NCBI GenBank assembly: GCA_026018925.1
Contig: JAKSZU010000011.1
Span: 40,474,641-40,538,640 of the forward strand
Reading direction: 5' to 3'
Origin: Tupaia tana
Lineage: Eukaryota > Chordata > Mammalia > Scandentia > Tupaiidae
DNA: 64,000 nt
Each line of letters begins with the position of its first letter. Position 1 is the stretch's first letter. The notes under the pieces were generated by a model. It was given only the letters and a program-made list of their open reading frames with translations, did not search any database and was not told the origin of the DNA. Shown one piece after another: positions 36,443-47,717 of the stretch. A program made the position numbers and the translations under genes.

Positions 36443-37448
36443 TGACATACAAGGATGCACCAAATGTTTACCCAGGGCTTTAGTTTTGAAAACTCAAAGT
36501 ATACTATGTTCATGAACATGGAAATGAATAAAATGCTTCTTGGTCTGCTTACAGTCTAATTCATAAAATTCTTCTATTTTCCTTCCTACCTCCCACTATA
36601 ATTTTCCTTACTCATGTACTTTTTTTCTTTAGTTTTGCATCATGAATAACTTTTATCTTTGTTCCATTTGGTATTCCAACTTCAGACATTTTTTATGTTA
36701 TGAAGGAATGCCATAAAGTTTCCATTGTACCTTGTATTCATGCATTACAACATGGATATGCAACATCATGACCCTGTGATTAGGCTTTATCTTCCATTTC
36801 ATCTGGAGAGGGTGATCAGACATTAGATAGACATCCTGAGAAAATGCATATCACAGATCCTCTCACAAAATAGATGCTCAGTAAAATAACAGACATCACC
36901 ATTTTCTCCTTCCTTGACTCTTCCACATGTGTATATCTGATTTTGACTAGTTATTATCCCTTTTTTATTTAAATGATGTTTTTATCAATCTGCTATATAT
37001 TAGACACTGTTTAAGAAAGGCAATTTAAAGTGTCAATAAAAAAAAGTGTCAAAAAAATCCCACTAAACCCATCTTATTGCTAGTGTCTTTTCAAAGACAA
37101 AACTTTTCTCTAAAAACGTCTTGGTCAACAGACTCATAATCTTCTTTCATAAGCCCAGGTCCTATAATCAGTTCCTGTGTGATATAGGAGTTCCTGATCT
37201 TAAACAGCTCACTTCTACTGAGATACTAATTCATTTGCAAAGCAGTTAACAATATAATTACACATAATCCTGTACATATAGTCCACCATCTAACTGACTT
37301 CTCTAGAAACCCAGAATGATGACTTAAATAGTAAGCCATGACTTAGTAAATGGATTGGAATTTAAGTTAGGGGTTGAAAGATGTATAGAATTTTTGTGAC
37401 CTAGAGGGTAAATCATAAGTAGACAGAAGAATAAAAGAGGAATAACAG

Positions 37449-37449
37449 C

Positions 37450-37490
<41 letters not shown>
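37449..37490. repeat. Isolated pure poly-A tract
   Basis: A run of about 38-40 A without interruptions, preceded by 'gaggaataacagcc' rather than a SINE 3' end. It may be the tail of a severely 5'-truncated retroposon. Confidence 0.9.
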
Positions 37491-37491
<1 letters not shown>

Positions 37492-38777
37492 AAGTTCTTT
37501 GTGAATGAAGCAGAATAATGTTCATCCTTTTATTTCATCAATTGTATTGAAGAACTAGAGAGAAAATAGTATACAAAACAGACAACATGGTTCCGCTCTT
37601 TTTTAGCTGATTATTCATTCAGTAAATAATTGTTGTGGGCCTATTTTGTGCTACAAATAGGAATGGTAACTGGTGATTTAAGTGTGACATCAAGTCATAA
37701 CTCCAGGACTGCAAGGGAACACAGGTAGACATAAGATAATCCTGAAATTTGCTGTACACCAAATTTTGTTCTGGGACACAGGTATAACCTAGTCCTGGGT
37801 ATTCCTGTTTGGCCAACTTTCAAATCATTTGTGATATAGAACTGAGCCCAAATCTAGAGAACTTATTTAAGGAATTGTTTAAAGACCAAGATATGTTGCA
37901 GTGGAAACCTGTATTACATTAGAGGTAACTAGGTTGAACACAGAGCATTTTAAAGCAATGAAATCACCAGATTTGATCATTGATAAGATTTTTGTAGAAA
38001 ACAGAAAAATACAGTGAATGTCTCCAAGTTTACCCACATGGCTAATAAGAATTATGATTATGTAGAAGTCAAATAGGAAAGTTATATATGAGTTAAATGT
38101 GTTATAGAAGCTAAATCTAGCTTCTAACGGAACTTAATTGGACAATCCATTCTACATAAAAAATTAGTAAAAGACTAATAGGTCATTTGTATTTTTTTGT
38201 TCCCTGTTTAGTGAACAATTGTGTTGTGTTTGGACTCCAAATTTCAGTGATGGCATGAAGATTATTTCCTCTGGTTTCAGGAAAATAACTGAGCCTTGTT
38301 CTTTTTGCAATGATAAAATATCCTAAATATTACATATCAAACTCAAGACAGGTTGGAGCAGCTGAAGGTTTCTGTAGGATTACATAGTGGGGATATGAAA
38401 GAAAACAAACAAACAAACCCTAGATACCTACTGCTGGAATGAGCTATAAGGCTGGGCTCAGCTGAACCACACATACATCTGGGAGGTACAGCTTGCATTA
38501 CTATTTTACTCTTTATTATTTGCCTACTTTTGACATTGTGTAAGGGTATAATTTTGTGCACATAAACAGAGTGTGATAATTATTATGGAGGAAGAGTAAT
38601 ACATTTACATACTAAAATCTTGAGTCAGAAAAGTCTTGACTCATTTTTGCATAGAAGAACAGAAAAATATACATGACTTTTCTGACAATCCAATAGATAA
38701 AAGACAGTGTATGTCAATATTTCTATATTTTTTCAGGATTTTATGTGTTTCACCATATGTCTTTTATTTGTCATTTT
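37491..38777. other. Intron with a short L2 piece
   Basis: 37610-37700 ('ttcattcagtaaataattgt', 'tattttgtgctacaaatagg') fits a minus-strand L2 3' end. The rest is unassigned. Confidence 0.5.
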
Positions 38778-38942
38778 TAAAGAATTATTTTATTTTAATT
38801 ATATTATTAATATTATTATTATTTAATTTGACCAGAGAGAAACAAAGCAGGGGAGGGAGTGAGAAATCAAGTCATCACCAAACCACAGCACAGTTGACCA
38901 CATAGGAGTCTTGCACCTTAACCACCATACCACCTGATGACC
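38778..38942 (-). mobile_element. Family C SINE, diverged
   Basis: AT-rich (ATT)n start, 'tttaatttgaccagagagaa', 'gggagtgagaaatcaagtca', 'gttgaccacataggagtctt' and the end 'ccaccataccacctgatgac'. Confidence 0.8.
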
Positions 38943-39544
38943 CCATCACCACAATTTGTAGGAAATTATTACCAGGTGAATTTCCAAAATTCCTAAAAGC
39001 TATAGAAATGACATATTGTCAGTGACTATTAATTGTACCCGATATTTAATTTCAATGTCCCAGTTGTTTTCAGTATTACTAGTATGTGTTTCTTGAAACC
39101 AAAGATTCAACTTTTGTGTAAACTTCAAGTAGGTTCTGTGGTTACCCAGGGACATTAGCCTGGTCGTTTACTATGAAATTGAGTAGATAGAAATAATTAA
39201 TGAGCTGCTTTATTGACATACATTGAATCATTCTTCTCTTTGTGATTTCAATTCCCAGCTTCAATAAACTAATTTCAGATTTTATCCAAAGCACCAGTAA
39301 TTATATGGGATGAGAAAAGTTGCCACCTAAATGTGATCTGATAATGTTTAACATCATTGTTAGGCTAAATTTTAAACCTGAGACAGACACAAGAACTTAA
39401 TGTCTACATAAAACAGTCTTCCTTCCTGTGGGGTCTCAGGAACAAATCAACTGATTCACTGCCCTTCTATAATTATGAAAAAAGAAAAATATTGAGGATA
39501 AAATAGTGATGGCAACATCGTTTAGCTCAGTTTTAGGAATGTCT
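38943..39544. other. Intron without a recognised element
   Basis: About 600 bases, AT-rich and unassigned. Confidence 0.45.
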
Positions 39545-39720
39545 GAGAGTGGATTAAGGATGGGAGTTATCCCTGACTTCAGATCACCAGTTCAGCTATG
39601 CAGTAGCTGAATGTCTTTGCATAAATAATTGCTCAAGTTTCTGGGGTTCAATTCTTCATCTATAAAATGGGACAAATAATACCCAACCTTGGGGACTAGA
39701 GGAATGAATTATCTAATGCA
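39545..39720 (+). mobile_element. MIR
   Basis: 'tatccctgacttcagatcac', 'agttcagctatgcagtagct', 'ggggttcaattcttcatcta' and 'taaaatgggacaaataatac' follow the MIR 3' half. Confidence 0.75.
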
Positions 39721-39869
39721 AAACTACCCTCTTCCAATCTACCACCAATAGCATACTTCATGACTTGGTCAGTAAATGGAATTGGCTCTGATGGTTGTTG
39801 CAAATTTTTTTGTTTTGATTTTTATTATCACTTTGGTGGACTTACATATTCAGTAAAGCATATCTTCTT

Positions 39870-39947
39870 CTGATCCTGACTTTATGAATGAGGACATTGA
39901 AGCTCAAGAGAAGACACATTTGACTCAAGTCAAGAAGTCAGATTAGG
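39870..39947 (-). mobile_element. MIR fragment cut by a young SINE
   Basis: 'ttatgaatgaggacattgaa' and 'gctcaagagaagacacattt' match the complement of the MIR core. The SINE at 39948-40207 inserted at its right edge. Confidence 0.55.
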
Positions 39948-40207
39948 GGAACCAGCAATGAGCGTAATGGCTATGTCACTGGACTCCCATGTAGTCGACG
40001 GCAGTCCGTGTCCTGGACCCGGTGGCTTAGAACTCACGCCGGGTGCGTGTGCGTGCGTGCCCAAAATCCCGAGAGGAGAATGGATGAGAAGGGATTGCAG
40101 TGTGACCATCCCCCCTGGGGGGTGATTTCTCGCTTTCTGTCTCTATGTCTCTCTCTGTCTGGCGAGCGCACGTGCCCTATAGCAAAAACCTCTCCAAAAA
40201 ATAAAAA
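39948..40207 (+). mobile_element. Young family A SINE, 16 bp perfect target duplication
   Basis: 'ggaaccagcaatgagcgtaa', body with 'cttagaactcacgccgggtg', 'atcccgagaggagaatggat', CT zone ending 'gtctgtctggcgagcgcacg' and 'ccctatagcaaaaacctctc'. The B box is degenerate ('agtccgtgtcc'). Target duplication aagaagtcagattagg lies at 39932-39947 and 40208-40223. Confidence 0.96.
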
Positions 40208-40234
40208 AAGAAGTCAGATTAGGAAAGAGATACA

Positions 40235-40470
40235 GCACGGGAGTTAAGAATAAGGGACTGGAAGCTATTGATAGATAACCTGAATTTGGGATCCTGACTT
40301 CACCACTTACTAGATCTTTTATATCATGGGTAAGTTGTCACTTAACCTCTCTAGGCCTTAGACTCCTTCAAGACCTGTAAGAACCAGAACAACAAGTCTA
40401 CCTCCTAGATGATTACATGAGGGAATGCACAGAAAGTATTGAGGACACTGATCTACACTTGTAAACATCC
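40235..40470 (+). mobile_element. MIR, long
   Basis: 'cacgggagttaagaataagg', 'gaatttgggatcctgacttc', 'accacttactagatctttta', 'cacttaacctctctaggcct' and 'gattacatgagggaatgcac' follow the MIR consensus. Confidence 0.85.
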
Positions 40471-41788
40471 AATACACATAACTGTTATCCAGAGATTCAG
40501 GACCAGAATCTAGTTCTATTGGACTTAACTACCATGCTGTTTAAATCACATGGTACTGCCTGTCGATAAGTCACCTCAGAGCTTCTCTGAGAATGTTTTC
40601 TATGCTACAGACAAAATCTCTAAGAGTAAAATTTCACTTTTAAGACTTTTTGAGGAAAGGGCAGGCACTGTCCTCTCTGTCAGGTATGATTCAAGTGCAT
40701 AATTACCTGAAGCATAACTACATAAAGACCTAAGGAGGGGACAGATAACCCCTCATGACCATGTGCCCCCGAGACTGTTGCAATAATCTGACATCCTTAG
40801 TATCAAGAATCCTACTGATTTTCAGAGCTCAGACCTTTTGGTCCCACAGTGGTAGCATGGAAAGAGAACAGGCTTTTTATCAGGAAGTCTGACCTTATAA
40901 ATTATTCTAAATGTTACTATACTCAAATAGCTTGGCCCTGACACAGGAATGTATGAATACTTAGAACAATCTAGGAAGACCAGAAAAAAATCCAATATAT
41001 AAAGAGACTTAATATGTGATAAAAGTTGCATTCAGTTGGATAGAGGAAGATGATTTGTTTAATAAATAATGCCAACATTATTCACTTTTTATGTGGGAAA
41101 AATCTTAGACCCTTGTCTCATTTATATATATATATATATATATATATAGATATAGATATATATATATGCACATACATACATACATACATATATATACATT
41201 AAACCCTAGTATAGTTTAAAAATCAAATTGTAAAAGTATACCAATAAAAAATATTTCCTAAACATTTAAGGGAAAATGTGTATGACCTGTAGTTGGAAAG
41301 GCTATCTTAAGAGAAAACCCAGAAACGTTATAAAGAGAAAGATTAATAAATCCAACCATATATAATGTTTAAATCCTTTATATCAAAATACCAAAACAAG
41401 GTTAAAAGCTAAAAAGCAAGCTAGGAGAAATTACTTTAGCACATGGCAGAGTTAACATCTCTACAATTCCAGAATTAAAGTGGAAGTTAAAATTTATATG
41501 TAAAACATAAATAACCCAGGGAAAAATATGCAAAGAATATGATCAGAAGAGAAATGCAAATAACCAATGAGCATATGAGAATATACACAATCTCAGCAGT
41601 AGTTAGGAGATGCAAATTAAATCAATGTGAAACCATTTTTCCTGTTAGAGTACCAAAAATAAGTAAATAACATCCAGTGCTTTAGAGCTTGTGGGGAAAC
41701 ATCACAGAAATCTGATATTAGTGTAAATGTTCATATAGACTGCTGGTATTTTTTAAACTACCTGGCAACATCTATAAATATAAAGTAG
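40471..41788. other. Intron with a TA-rich microsatellite
   Basis: No named transposon. 41350-41760 ('gagcatatgagaatatacac', 'gagatgcaaattaaatcaat', 'ctggcaacatctataaata') resembles a decayed plus-strand L1 ORF2 3' part, but I am not sure. Confidence 0.45.
41121..41205. repeat. (TA)n and (CATA)n microsatellite
   Basis: About 14 TA units, then 'gatatagatatata', then (CATA)n. A likely slippage-prone site. Confidence 0.92.
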
Positions 41789-41875
41789 TGTTAGCCAGTA
41801 GTGTGGTGGTTAAGGCAGCTGGATTCCAAATGGCCAACTGCACAGTTCGAATCCCAGGCTATCTTCTTGAAAAAC
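41789..41875 (+). mobile_element. 3'-truncated SINE head
   Basis: 'gttagccagtagtgtggtgg', 'ggcagctggattccaaatgg', 'agttcgaatcccagg' (intact B box) and 'cttgaaaaacagttaggcag' are present, then similarity stops. Only the tRNA-like part remains. Confidence 0.8.
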
Positions 41876-42002
41876 AGTTAGGCAGATTTTTTCAGACTAT
41901 AAACTTTTATCTCCCACAGTCCTCTACATGGAAATTACAAATTCTTTTTTCACTGGCTATGTTAAGATTATCTTTGTTAATTTATGAGATTGTTTGTTGC
42001 CT

Positions 42003-42185
42003 GATTTTTTTAAATATATTTTTACATTTTCTTTCAAGTTCTTTTATACATTCAATCATGTTATTTAGCTTGCAAAGTGAATATTCCAACATGTGTACAT
42101 TTCTCCCCAGTCCAGTTGATAATACTAAAAAGTTATCTTCAACAGATAATACCCCATTTCTTTGTCCCATTAATGCCATATTCTT
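42003..42185 (-). repeat. Unnamed three-copy repeat, copy 2
   Basis: 'ttcttttatacattcaatca', 'cttgcaaagtgaatattcca', 'acatgtgtacatttctcccc', 'agttgataatactaaaaag', 'ttatcttcaacagataatac' and 'catttctttgtcccattaat' match copies 1 and 3 in order. Confidence 0.8.
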
Positions 42186-42221
42186 CTTTAGACTATACCT
42201 CACAGTAAAGAATGTCATAGA

Positions 42222-42503
42222 GGGACCAGCAGTTAGCGTAATAGCTATGTTACTGGACTACCATGTGTCAACAGCAATTCGAGTCCCGGACCCGGTGGCT
42301 TGAACGCACGCCGGGCACATGTGCATGTGTGCCCAAGATCCTGAGAGGAGAATGGAGGCGAAGGGATTGCGGCATGGCCATACCCCCTGGAGGGTGATTT
42401 CTCGCTTTCTGTCTCTCTGTCTGTCTCTCTCTGTCTTTCTGGCGAGCACACGTGCCCTATAGCAAAAAAAAAAAAAAAAAAAACAAAAAAAACTCTCCAA
42501 AAT
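42222..42503 (+). mobile_element. Family A SINE, 11 bp perfect target duplication
   Basis: 'gggaccagcagttagcgtaa', B box 'aattcgagtcccgg', full body, CT zone, 'ccctatagc', A22 and a second 'ctctccaaa' end after the poly-A. Target duplication aatgtcataga lies at 42211-42221 and 42504-42514. It sits 36 bp from repeat copy 2. Confidence 0.95.
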
Positions 42504-42746
42504 AATGTCATAGACAGCTCAGTACATATTTGCAAAATAACTATTGGAGTGAGTTTTGAGTGTTCACCACACAATGTTAAATGTTGAAGGTGGTGAATAT
42601 GTTTATATCCTGAATTTGTTTATTATACACTATGTACATGCTTTTAAAGACCATTCTTTAACCTACAAATATGTTAATGATTATATGTAAATCACTAACT
42701 ATTTAAAGAGAAGAAAAGGAAAGGAAAGAAAAGAAAAGAAAAACAC

Positions 42747-42908
42747 GTAAGCACGTGTTCCCAAAATCCCAAAAGGAAGAAGAAATGGAAGAGAGGAAAT
42801 TGCAGCATGGCCATTCCCCACTGAGGGTGCTTCCTGACTTTCTTTCTCTCTCTCTCTGCCTCTCCAGCAAGTACACACACCCTCTAGCAAATTGTAATAA
42901 ATAAAAAA
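42747..42908 (+). mobile_element. 5'-truncated family A SINE
   Basis: It begins inside the body at 'acgtgttcccaaaatcccaa' and runs through 'gcagcatggccattccccac', a CT zone and 'accctctagcaaattgtaat'. The tRNA head is missing. A GAAA-rich run precedes it (42714-42741). Confidence 0.82.
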
Positions 42909-43419
42909 ATAACACATAAAGCATGTGCATACCTTGATTGCCAATACTACCTTCAGGAATCGTTCCTACTGAAATGTAAGCACTCGTTCGAAAAAGAAGA
43001 ATATTTATTACAGCATTGGTTTTAATAGTAAGATAATACGGAAATAACCTTAATATCTGTCAGTTTGGAGATGGTTGAGCAAAGTAAGTTACAAACTCTG
43101 GAAACTATAGTCTGACATATGAATGAGGAACACTATTAGAATTGTCATGGAGGGACATCCATGGACATTCCTCCATCCTTGAAACAAAAGGTATTTTAAT
43201 AAAAAGAACCTTTCAAAATATACGTATCTGAATTTGAGTATGCTCATATGAGCAAGATGAGAGATGCCAACTGATTCCTAAAACACCATTCACACTCAGA
43301 AGTGAATGTGGAAAGGAGAGATGATTACCTCTCGCTTTATACACTCGTGTATTTTTTATTGTATCACCACACATGCATTATTTGCTTGTTTGTTTGTTTG
43401 TTTTAAAGAAGAGAACTAT
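42909..43419. other. Intron, possible decayed L1
   Basis: 'gaatatttattacagcattg', 'ggaaataaccttaatatctg' and 'ggttgagcaaagtaagtt' are reminiscent of an old plus-strand L1 ORF2 end, weakly. Otherwise unassigned. Confidence 0.4.
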
Positions 43420-43620
43420 TTTCAAATTCTAGTCTCTTTATTTACTAGCCAAGTGGCACCAGAAAGTTGTTAAACCTCTTTGAGTCTTATTTTACTCACC
43501 TATAACATAGTGATAATATTATCTCTGTGAGGAAGACTGTGAGGAGGATTAAGCAAAGTAAGATATGTCAGGTTCCTAGCACAGAGCTTGTTAAATGGTG
43601 GGTGATCAGCAAATGCAAAC
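43420..43620 (+). mobile_element. MIR
   Basis: 'ttactagccaagtggcacca', 'gttgttaaacctctttgagt', 'cttattttactcacctataa', 'tgaggaggattaagcaaagt' and 'ttcctagcacagagcttgtt' follow MIR. Confidence 0.82.
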
Positions 43621-44074
43621 TCCCTTTCCTTTCTTTCTCTTCACTCTAAGTTGATGTGTTTTTTAGGGATGCAAGCCAGTTATCACATTGGAACAAAGCA
43701 CAAACAACAAATAATCTGTCAACTTACCAAAATTAAATTAAAATGATTTTCTCCATCCATCTAGACATCGAGAGTTATGGATCCAAGAAATAATTGCACC
43801 TTGCTCATTAAAAGGAGGAAATTAAGTGGCCAATTCAATGACCTAGACTCCCTTCAGAGCTCTCTGCTCTGAAACCTGGCTGCATCACATATAGGCATGT
43901 GAAAGTTTCCTCTCTTCACCATCCTACCAGGATCCTTCACCCTCTTTCATCTCTGCTCCAAGAATGCTTCAGTGGTAGAATCACAGTGATGGTGGTCATG
44001 TTGTTCCCCAGAATCTCTTTATTCAGCCCCTTCTCCAACATTTATTAAACACTTACTATAAAACAGAAATTATC

Positions 44075-44296
44075 AGGACCAGCAGGTGGTGTGATGATTA
44101 AGGGCACTGGACTCCCACATGGTCAACCGGGATTCAAGTCCCAGAACTGGCAGCCTGCTTTCTCACTTTCCCTTTCTTGCTCTGTCCTTTTCTGGTCAAA
44201 TTAAAATAAATGAAAGAAAGAGAAAGAAGAAAGAAAAAGAAAGAAAGAAAGGAAGGAAGGAAGGAAGGAAGGAAGGAAGGAAGGAAGGAAGGAAGA

Positions 44297-44364
<68 letters not shown>

Positions 44365-44395
44365 TTAAATAAAATAATTCTTTAAAAAAAAAATT
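44075..44395 (+). mobile_element. Family C SINE with a huge GAAA/GGAA tail
   Basis: 'aggaccagcaggtggtgtga', 'gcactggactcccacatggt', B box 'gattcaagtccc', 'cagcctgctttctcactttc' and 'ttttctggtcaaattaaaat' precede a 156 bp purine array (44211-44366), then 'ttaaataaaataattcttt' and A9. Its left flank 'aaacagaaattat' recurs only after the next SINE. Confidence 0.88.
44211..44366. repeat. (GAAA)n/(GGAA)n array
   Basis: Tetranucleotide purine array in three blocks: GAAA variants, about 12 GGAA units, then about 17 GAAA units. It is an expanded family C tail. Confidence 0.95.
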
Positions 44396-44656
44396 GGGAA
44401 CCAGCAGTTAGCGTAATGGCTATGTCGCTGGACTCCCACGTAGTCGACCGCGGTTCATGTCCCAGACCTGGTGGCTTAAAACTCACGCCGGGCGTGTGAG
44501 TGTGCGTGCCCAAGATCCCAAGAGGAGAATGGAGGAGAAGGGATTGCGGTGTGGTCATCCCCCCTGGGGGTGATTTCTCGCTTTCTATCTCTCATTCTTT
44601 CTCTGTCTGTCTGGCGAGCGCATGCGCCCTATAGCGAAAATCTCTCAAAAAAAAAT
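44396..44656 (+). mobile_element. Young family A SINE joined to the tail of a family C SINE
   Basis: 'gggaaccagcagttagcgta', 'cgcggttcatgtcccagacc', 'gcttaaaactcacgccgggc', CT zone ending 'gtctgtctggcgagcgcatg' and 'ccctatagcgaaaatctctc' plus A9. The host duplication that starts at 44061-44073 closes at 44658-44670. Confidence 0.93.
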
Positions 44657-44694
44657 AAACCAGAAATTATTGGAGAGCCCGTATAAATAAGTTC

Positions 44695-44830
44695 TCACAC
44701 AATCTTCCCAACTCTGTGAAGTAGATATCATCCCCACTTTACAGATGGAAAAACTGAGGCTATCAACATTTAGTCACCTGCTCATGGTTCTATGGTGAGG
44801 ATGTGGTAGTTCATGCTCTTTCTCCTGTAC
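44695..44830 (-). mobile_element. MIR
   Basis: 'cccaactctgtgaagtagat', 'catccccactttacagatgg', 'aaaaactgaggctatcaac' and 'gtcacctgctcatggttcta' are the complement of the MIR core. Confidence 0.85.
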
Positions 44831-46149
44831 AATAATCACTCTAAGCTAAAGAATCTGAAGGATCCAGTGGCTTAAATTCTCCCTGAATAGCAGTAATTCG
44901 AATGCCAATGCTGATCTCTCTGAATTGTTGGGACTAGTATGTATCTCTCTGAATGTGGAAATGCTTCAGCATTTAACTGGTCACAAGACTTTCATGTCTC
45001 ACAACAATTCTCCTTTAAATATAAGGCTTACTCTACCTAGCGCTTGAGAAAAGGATCCCAGTCAGCCTGCTCCCCTCATTGCATTCAAGCTTTCCATCCA
45101 CATACCTATTTTATAATGCTTACTGTGTTTTGTTATAACTGTTTGTTAGCTCGTCTCTCTCTCTACCATACTGAGTGTCCTGTGTCCTCAAAAAGGGGCA
45201 TCTGATTTATCTTTTTATTCCTGGTTCATTGGAGACAGTCCATTAATTTTTTTAGATGAGTGCACAAATTAATGATTACGTGTTAAACAGGATATATGCA
45301 ACTCCTTAGGGATCCCCAAATGAGAGTAGCGAGCCTAGTTAGAAGTCACCATACACTAAGCATCAGTCTCACCAATGGAGGTATAATCCAGCAGCAAAGG
45401 GGTTAGTTTCAAGGCCAGTTCCCTCTATAAAATAAATCTAAAATCTGAAAGGGGCCAAAAGCCTGCAGCACTGGGTATTTTAAACATGCTCATTAATAAT
45501 GGCTGCAAGTGAAGATTTATTACAGTTGAGAATAGGGAAAGAGACAGTAAATCAGCATTGGTGAGGGAGAGAGCAAGGGAAAGATATGAGTTCTTATTTA
45601 AAATGTATTCATATGCTTTATAACCCCAAAGTAGAGATTGCTATATTGAAGTGGAAGGCTTTATTCGCAGGACTGAATTCACACTGTAGATATATTTTAT
45701 GCCAGGATTCATTTTCCCAACTTTCATTTGCTTTCCTTTGGCCGAAAAGTTGGGGACTTAGTTTATTGCTCAAAAACTGGAAAAGGTTGCCTTAACTGAG
45801 TCTCTTCATGAAAATATTCCTCACTTCAAATTATGACTGGTGAAGCACTAGTTGGAGTCTAGGAAAATGCTGTTTATTGGCACATATGTTGAAGAGAATA
45901 GTTTTTAAAACATTCAATTAGTTCTGCCTTTGAGACAGAATGTAAACACACCCGAAGCAATAGGATTAAATTCACATAAAAACCTATGTCCCCAACTGTT
46001 GCTTGGGAACCAGTTCTTTTCCCATTCAAACTACTCCGAGGATAATCAAGATCACTCTTGGCTGTATTCCATCCAAGACAGATATATGCTTGCTTGTTTG
46101 CTTGCTTTTTCTTTTTTAAACAATTCCTCTAATAGCATAGGTTTGTTTG
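44831..46149. other. Intron without a recognised element
   Basis: About 1.3 kb unassigned. 45170-45300 may hold an L2 3' remnant. The 182-codon frame starting at 45930 crosses into the SINE at 46150 and is not a gene. Confidence 0.45.
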
Positions 46150-46365
46150 GTTTGATTTTAAAGTTTATTTATTTCTTCCAGAGAAAGACACCCTCAACAG
46201 AATCTTTATACAGCAATTCCCACCTGCCAGCCTCACTCAGCCAAGATAATGGGCATACACTGGTGAATATAGGGAGACCTCGGGACACAACTGGGACCTT
46301 CCCATACGGTTTTAGCATCATGGGGTGTTGTATTACCACCATGCCACCACCAGGTCACAGTAGTT
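46150..46365 (-). mobile_element. Family D tRNA-like SINE
   Basis: 'tttaaagtttatttatttct', 'tccagagaaagacaccctca', 'gcaattcccacctgccagcc', 'ggagacctcgggacacaact' and the end 'accatgccaccaccagg'. Same plan as 16273 and 16790. Confidence 0.65.
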
Positions 46366-46779
46366 CCTTGCCTAAAACTTTCAGTGACTTTCTACAAACT
46401 CCTTCTGTAGCCTGCATAGCCCTGAATCACCTGTCCCTAGTCTACCTGGCCAACGTTTCATCTCACTTCTTTTTTTAATTTAGTTTGTCAAGCTCAGGTT
46501 AAGTGACTTCCTTTCGTCTCCTTAAACATGCCCAACTTCCCTCTGCCAAGACCCTTGTTCTTCTTTTGTCTTGGATACCCTTGGATACTCTACCTTTCAG
46601 AAATAAGCCTTCCAGTCCTTCCAGGGTGCATTAATTAGATGGCACTTCCAGAGACAGCATCTCTGCTTTATGCTATAATTCATAACTCTCTTAATTATCT
46701 CTACAGTATACTTTGCCAATAATTTAAATTCTGTGGCTAGACATATATAAGCTTGTTTATCTCCCATGTTCTCACAGAC
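46366..46779. other. Intron, possible L2
   Basis: 'ctaaaactttcagtgacttt', 'gcatagccctgaatcacctg' and 'cttccagtccttccagggtg' suggest an L2 or related old LINE body leading into the L2 tail at 46780. Confidence 0.45.
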
Positions 46780-46895
46780 TGCAAGATTCATTAGAATAGG
46801 ACTCGTATCTATTTCATTTATTACTAACTACCCAGAACTGTTGACAGTGCCCGCCACATGGTAGGTCTTCAGGAAACATTTACTGCATGAATTTT
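46780..46895 (+). mobile_element. L2 3' end
   Basis: 'gactgcaagattcattagaa', 'aggactcgtatctatttcat', 'gacagtgcccgccacatggt' and 'aggtcttcaggaaacattta' match the L2 3' consensus, ending 'ctgcatgaa'. Confidence 0.82.
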
Positions 46896-47219
46896 TAGTA
46901 TCAGACCTAATGCCTAGAACATTGTAGGCTGTCAGCAAATACTTTTGCATTTAATTTATCTTGCCCCCATAGGATTTAGCAAATTCACACAGGCCGTATA
47001 AATTAATTCCAAGCGCCTAACATCTTCTCCACAACAGCATCATTTCTGCTAATTCTGCTTGCTCAGGACAAATGAATAAAGAAGATGCCTAAAAGCACAA
47101 TCTGACTTTGGAGTGCCTTCCTAAGGATAAAAATGTCATCAAGGCAAATTTTAACTCTCAGCATCAAACTCTAAGTCCTTTGGTTCTTTGCTCTCCTGAC
47201 CTACTTCTTGTTTTGATGA
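46896..47219. other. Intron without a clear element
   Basis: About 320 bases. 'ctagaacattgtaggctgtc' with 'agcaaatacttttgcattt' may be a second L2 tail. Otherwise unassigned. Confidence 0.4.
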
Positions 47220-47235
47220 GAACATCGTTGCTTTT

Positions 47236-47717
47236 TTTTTTTTTTTTTTTTTTTTGAGAGAGATTTTCGCTATAGGGCGTGCGCGCTCACCAGACAGACA
47301 GAGAGAGACATAGAGACAGAAAGCGAGAAATCACACCCCAGGGGGGAAGGTCACGCTGCAATTCCTTCTCCTCCATTCTCCTCTCGGGATCTTGGGCATG
47401 CACGCACACGCGCCCGGCGTGAGTTTTTTTTGTTTGTTTTTTTTGTTTTTGTTTTTGTTTTTTGAGAGGTTTTTTTGCTATAGGGCGCGTGCGCTCACCA
47501 GACAGACAGAGAGAAACAGTGAGACAGAAAGTGAGAAATCACCCCCCAGGGGAGATGGCCACGCAGCTATCCCTTCTCCTCCATTCTCCTCTCGGGATCT
47601 TGGGCACGCGCGCACACGCGCCCGGCATGCGTTTTAAGCCACCGGGTCCGGGACGCGAACCGCGGTCGACTACGTGGAGTCCAGCGACATAGCCATTACG
47701 CTAACTGCTGGTTTCCT
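47236..47717 (-). mobile_element. Dimeric family A SINE within one target duplication
   Basis: Read on the minus strand: a full-length head-to-tail unit (47717 to about 47460, B box 'ggttcgcgtcc', complement of 47651-47661), an A-rich linker with C interruptions (about 47459-47424), then a 5'-truncated second unit starting at 'actcacgccgggcgcgtg' and running through its CT zone to a poly-A of about 27. The 16 bp duplication 'gaacatcgttgctttt' (47220-47235) / 'gaacatcgctgctttt' (47718-47733) encloses both. Confidence 0.93.

Larger units (their letters stand above)
34851..37448. other. Intron, mostly unassigned
   Basis: About 2.6 kb without a recognised transposon apart from simple repeats (AAAT array and AT-rich duplication listed separately). 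The composition is AT-rich and CpG-poor. Confidence 0.45.

Noticed and set aside
44211..44366. Regular array considered as a CRISPR-like or satellite repeat
   Set aside because: It is a tetranucleotide microsatellite without spacers in a mammalian intron.
45930..46478. 182-codon plus-strand frame
   Set aside because: It crosses from unassigned intron into the SINE at 46150-46365, and has no domain and no splice context.
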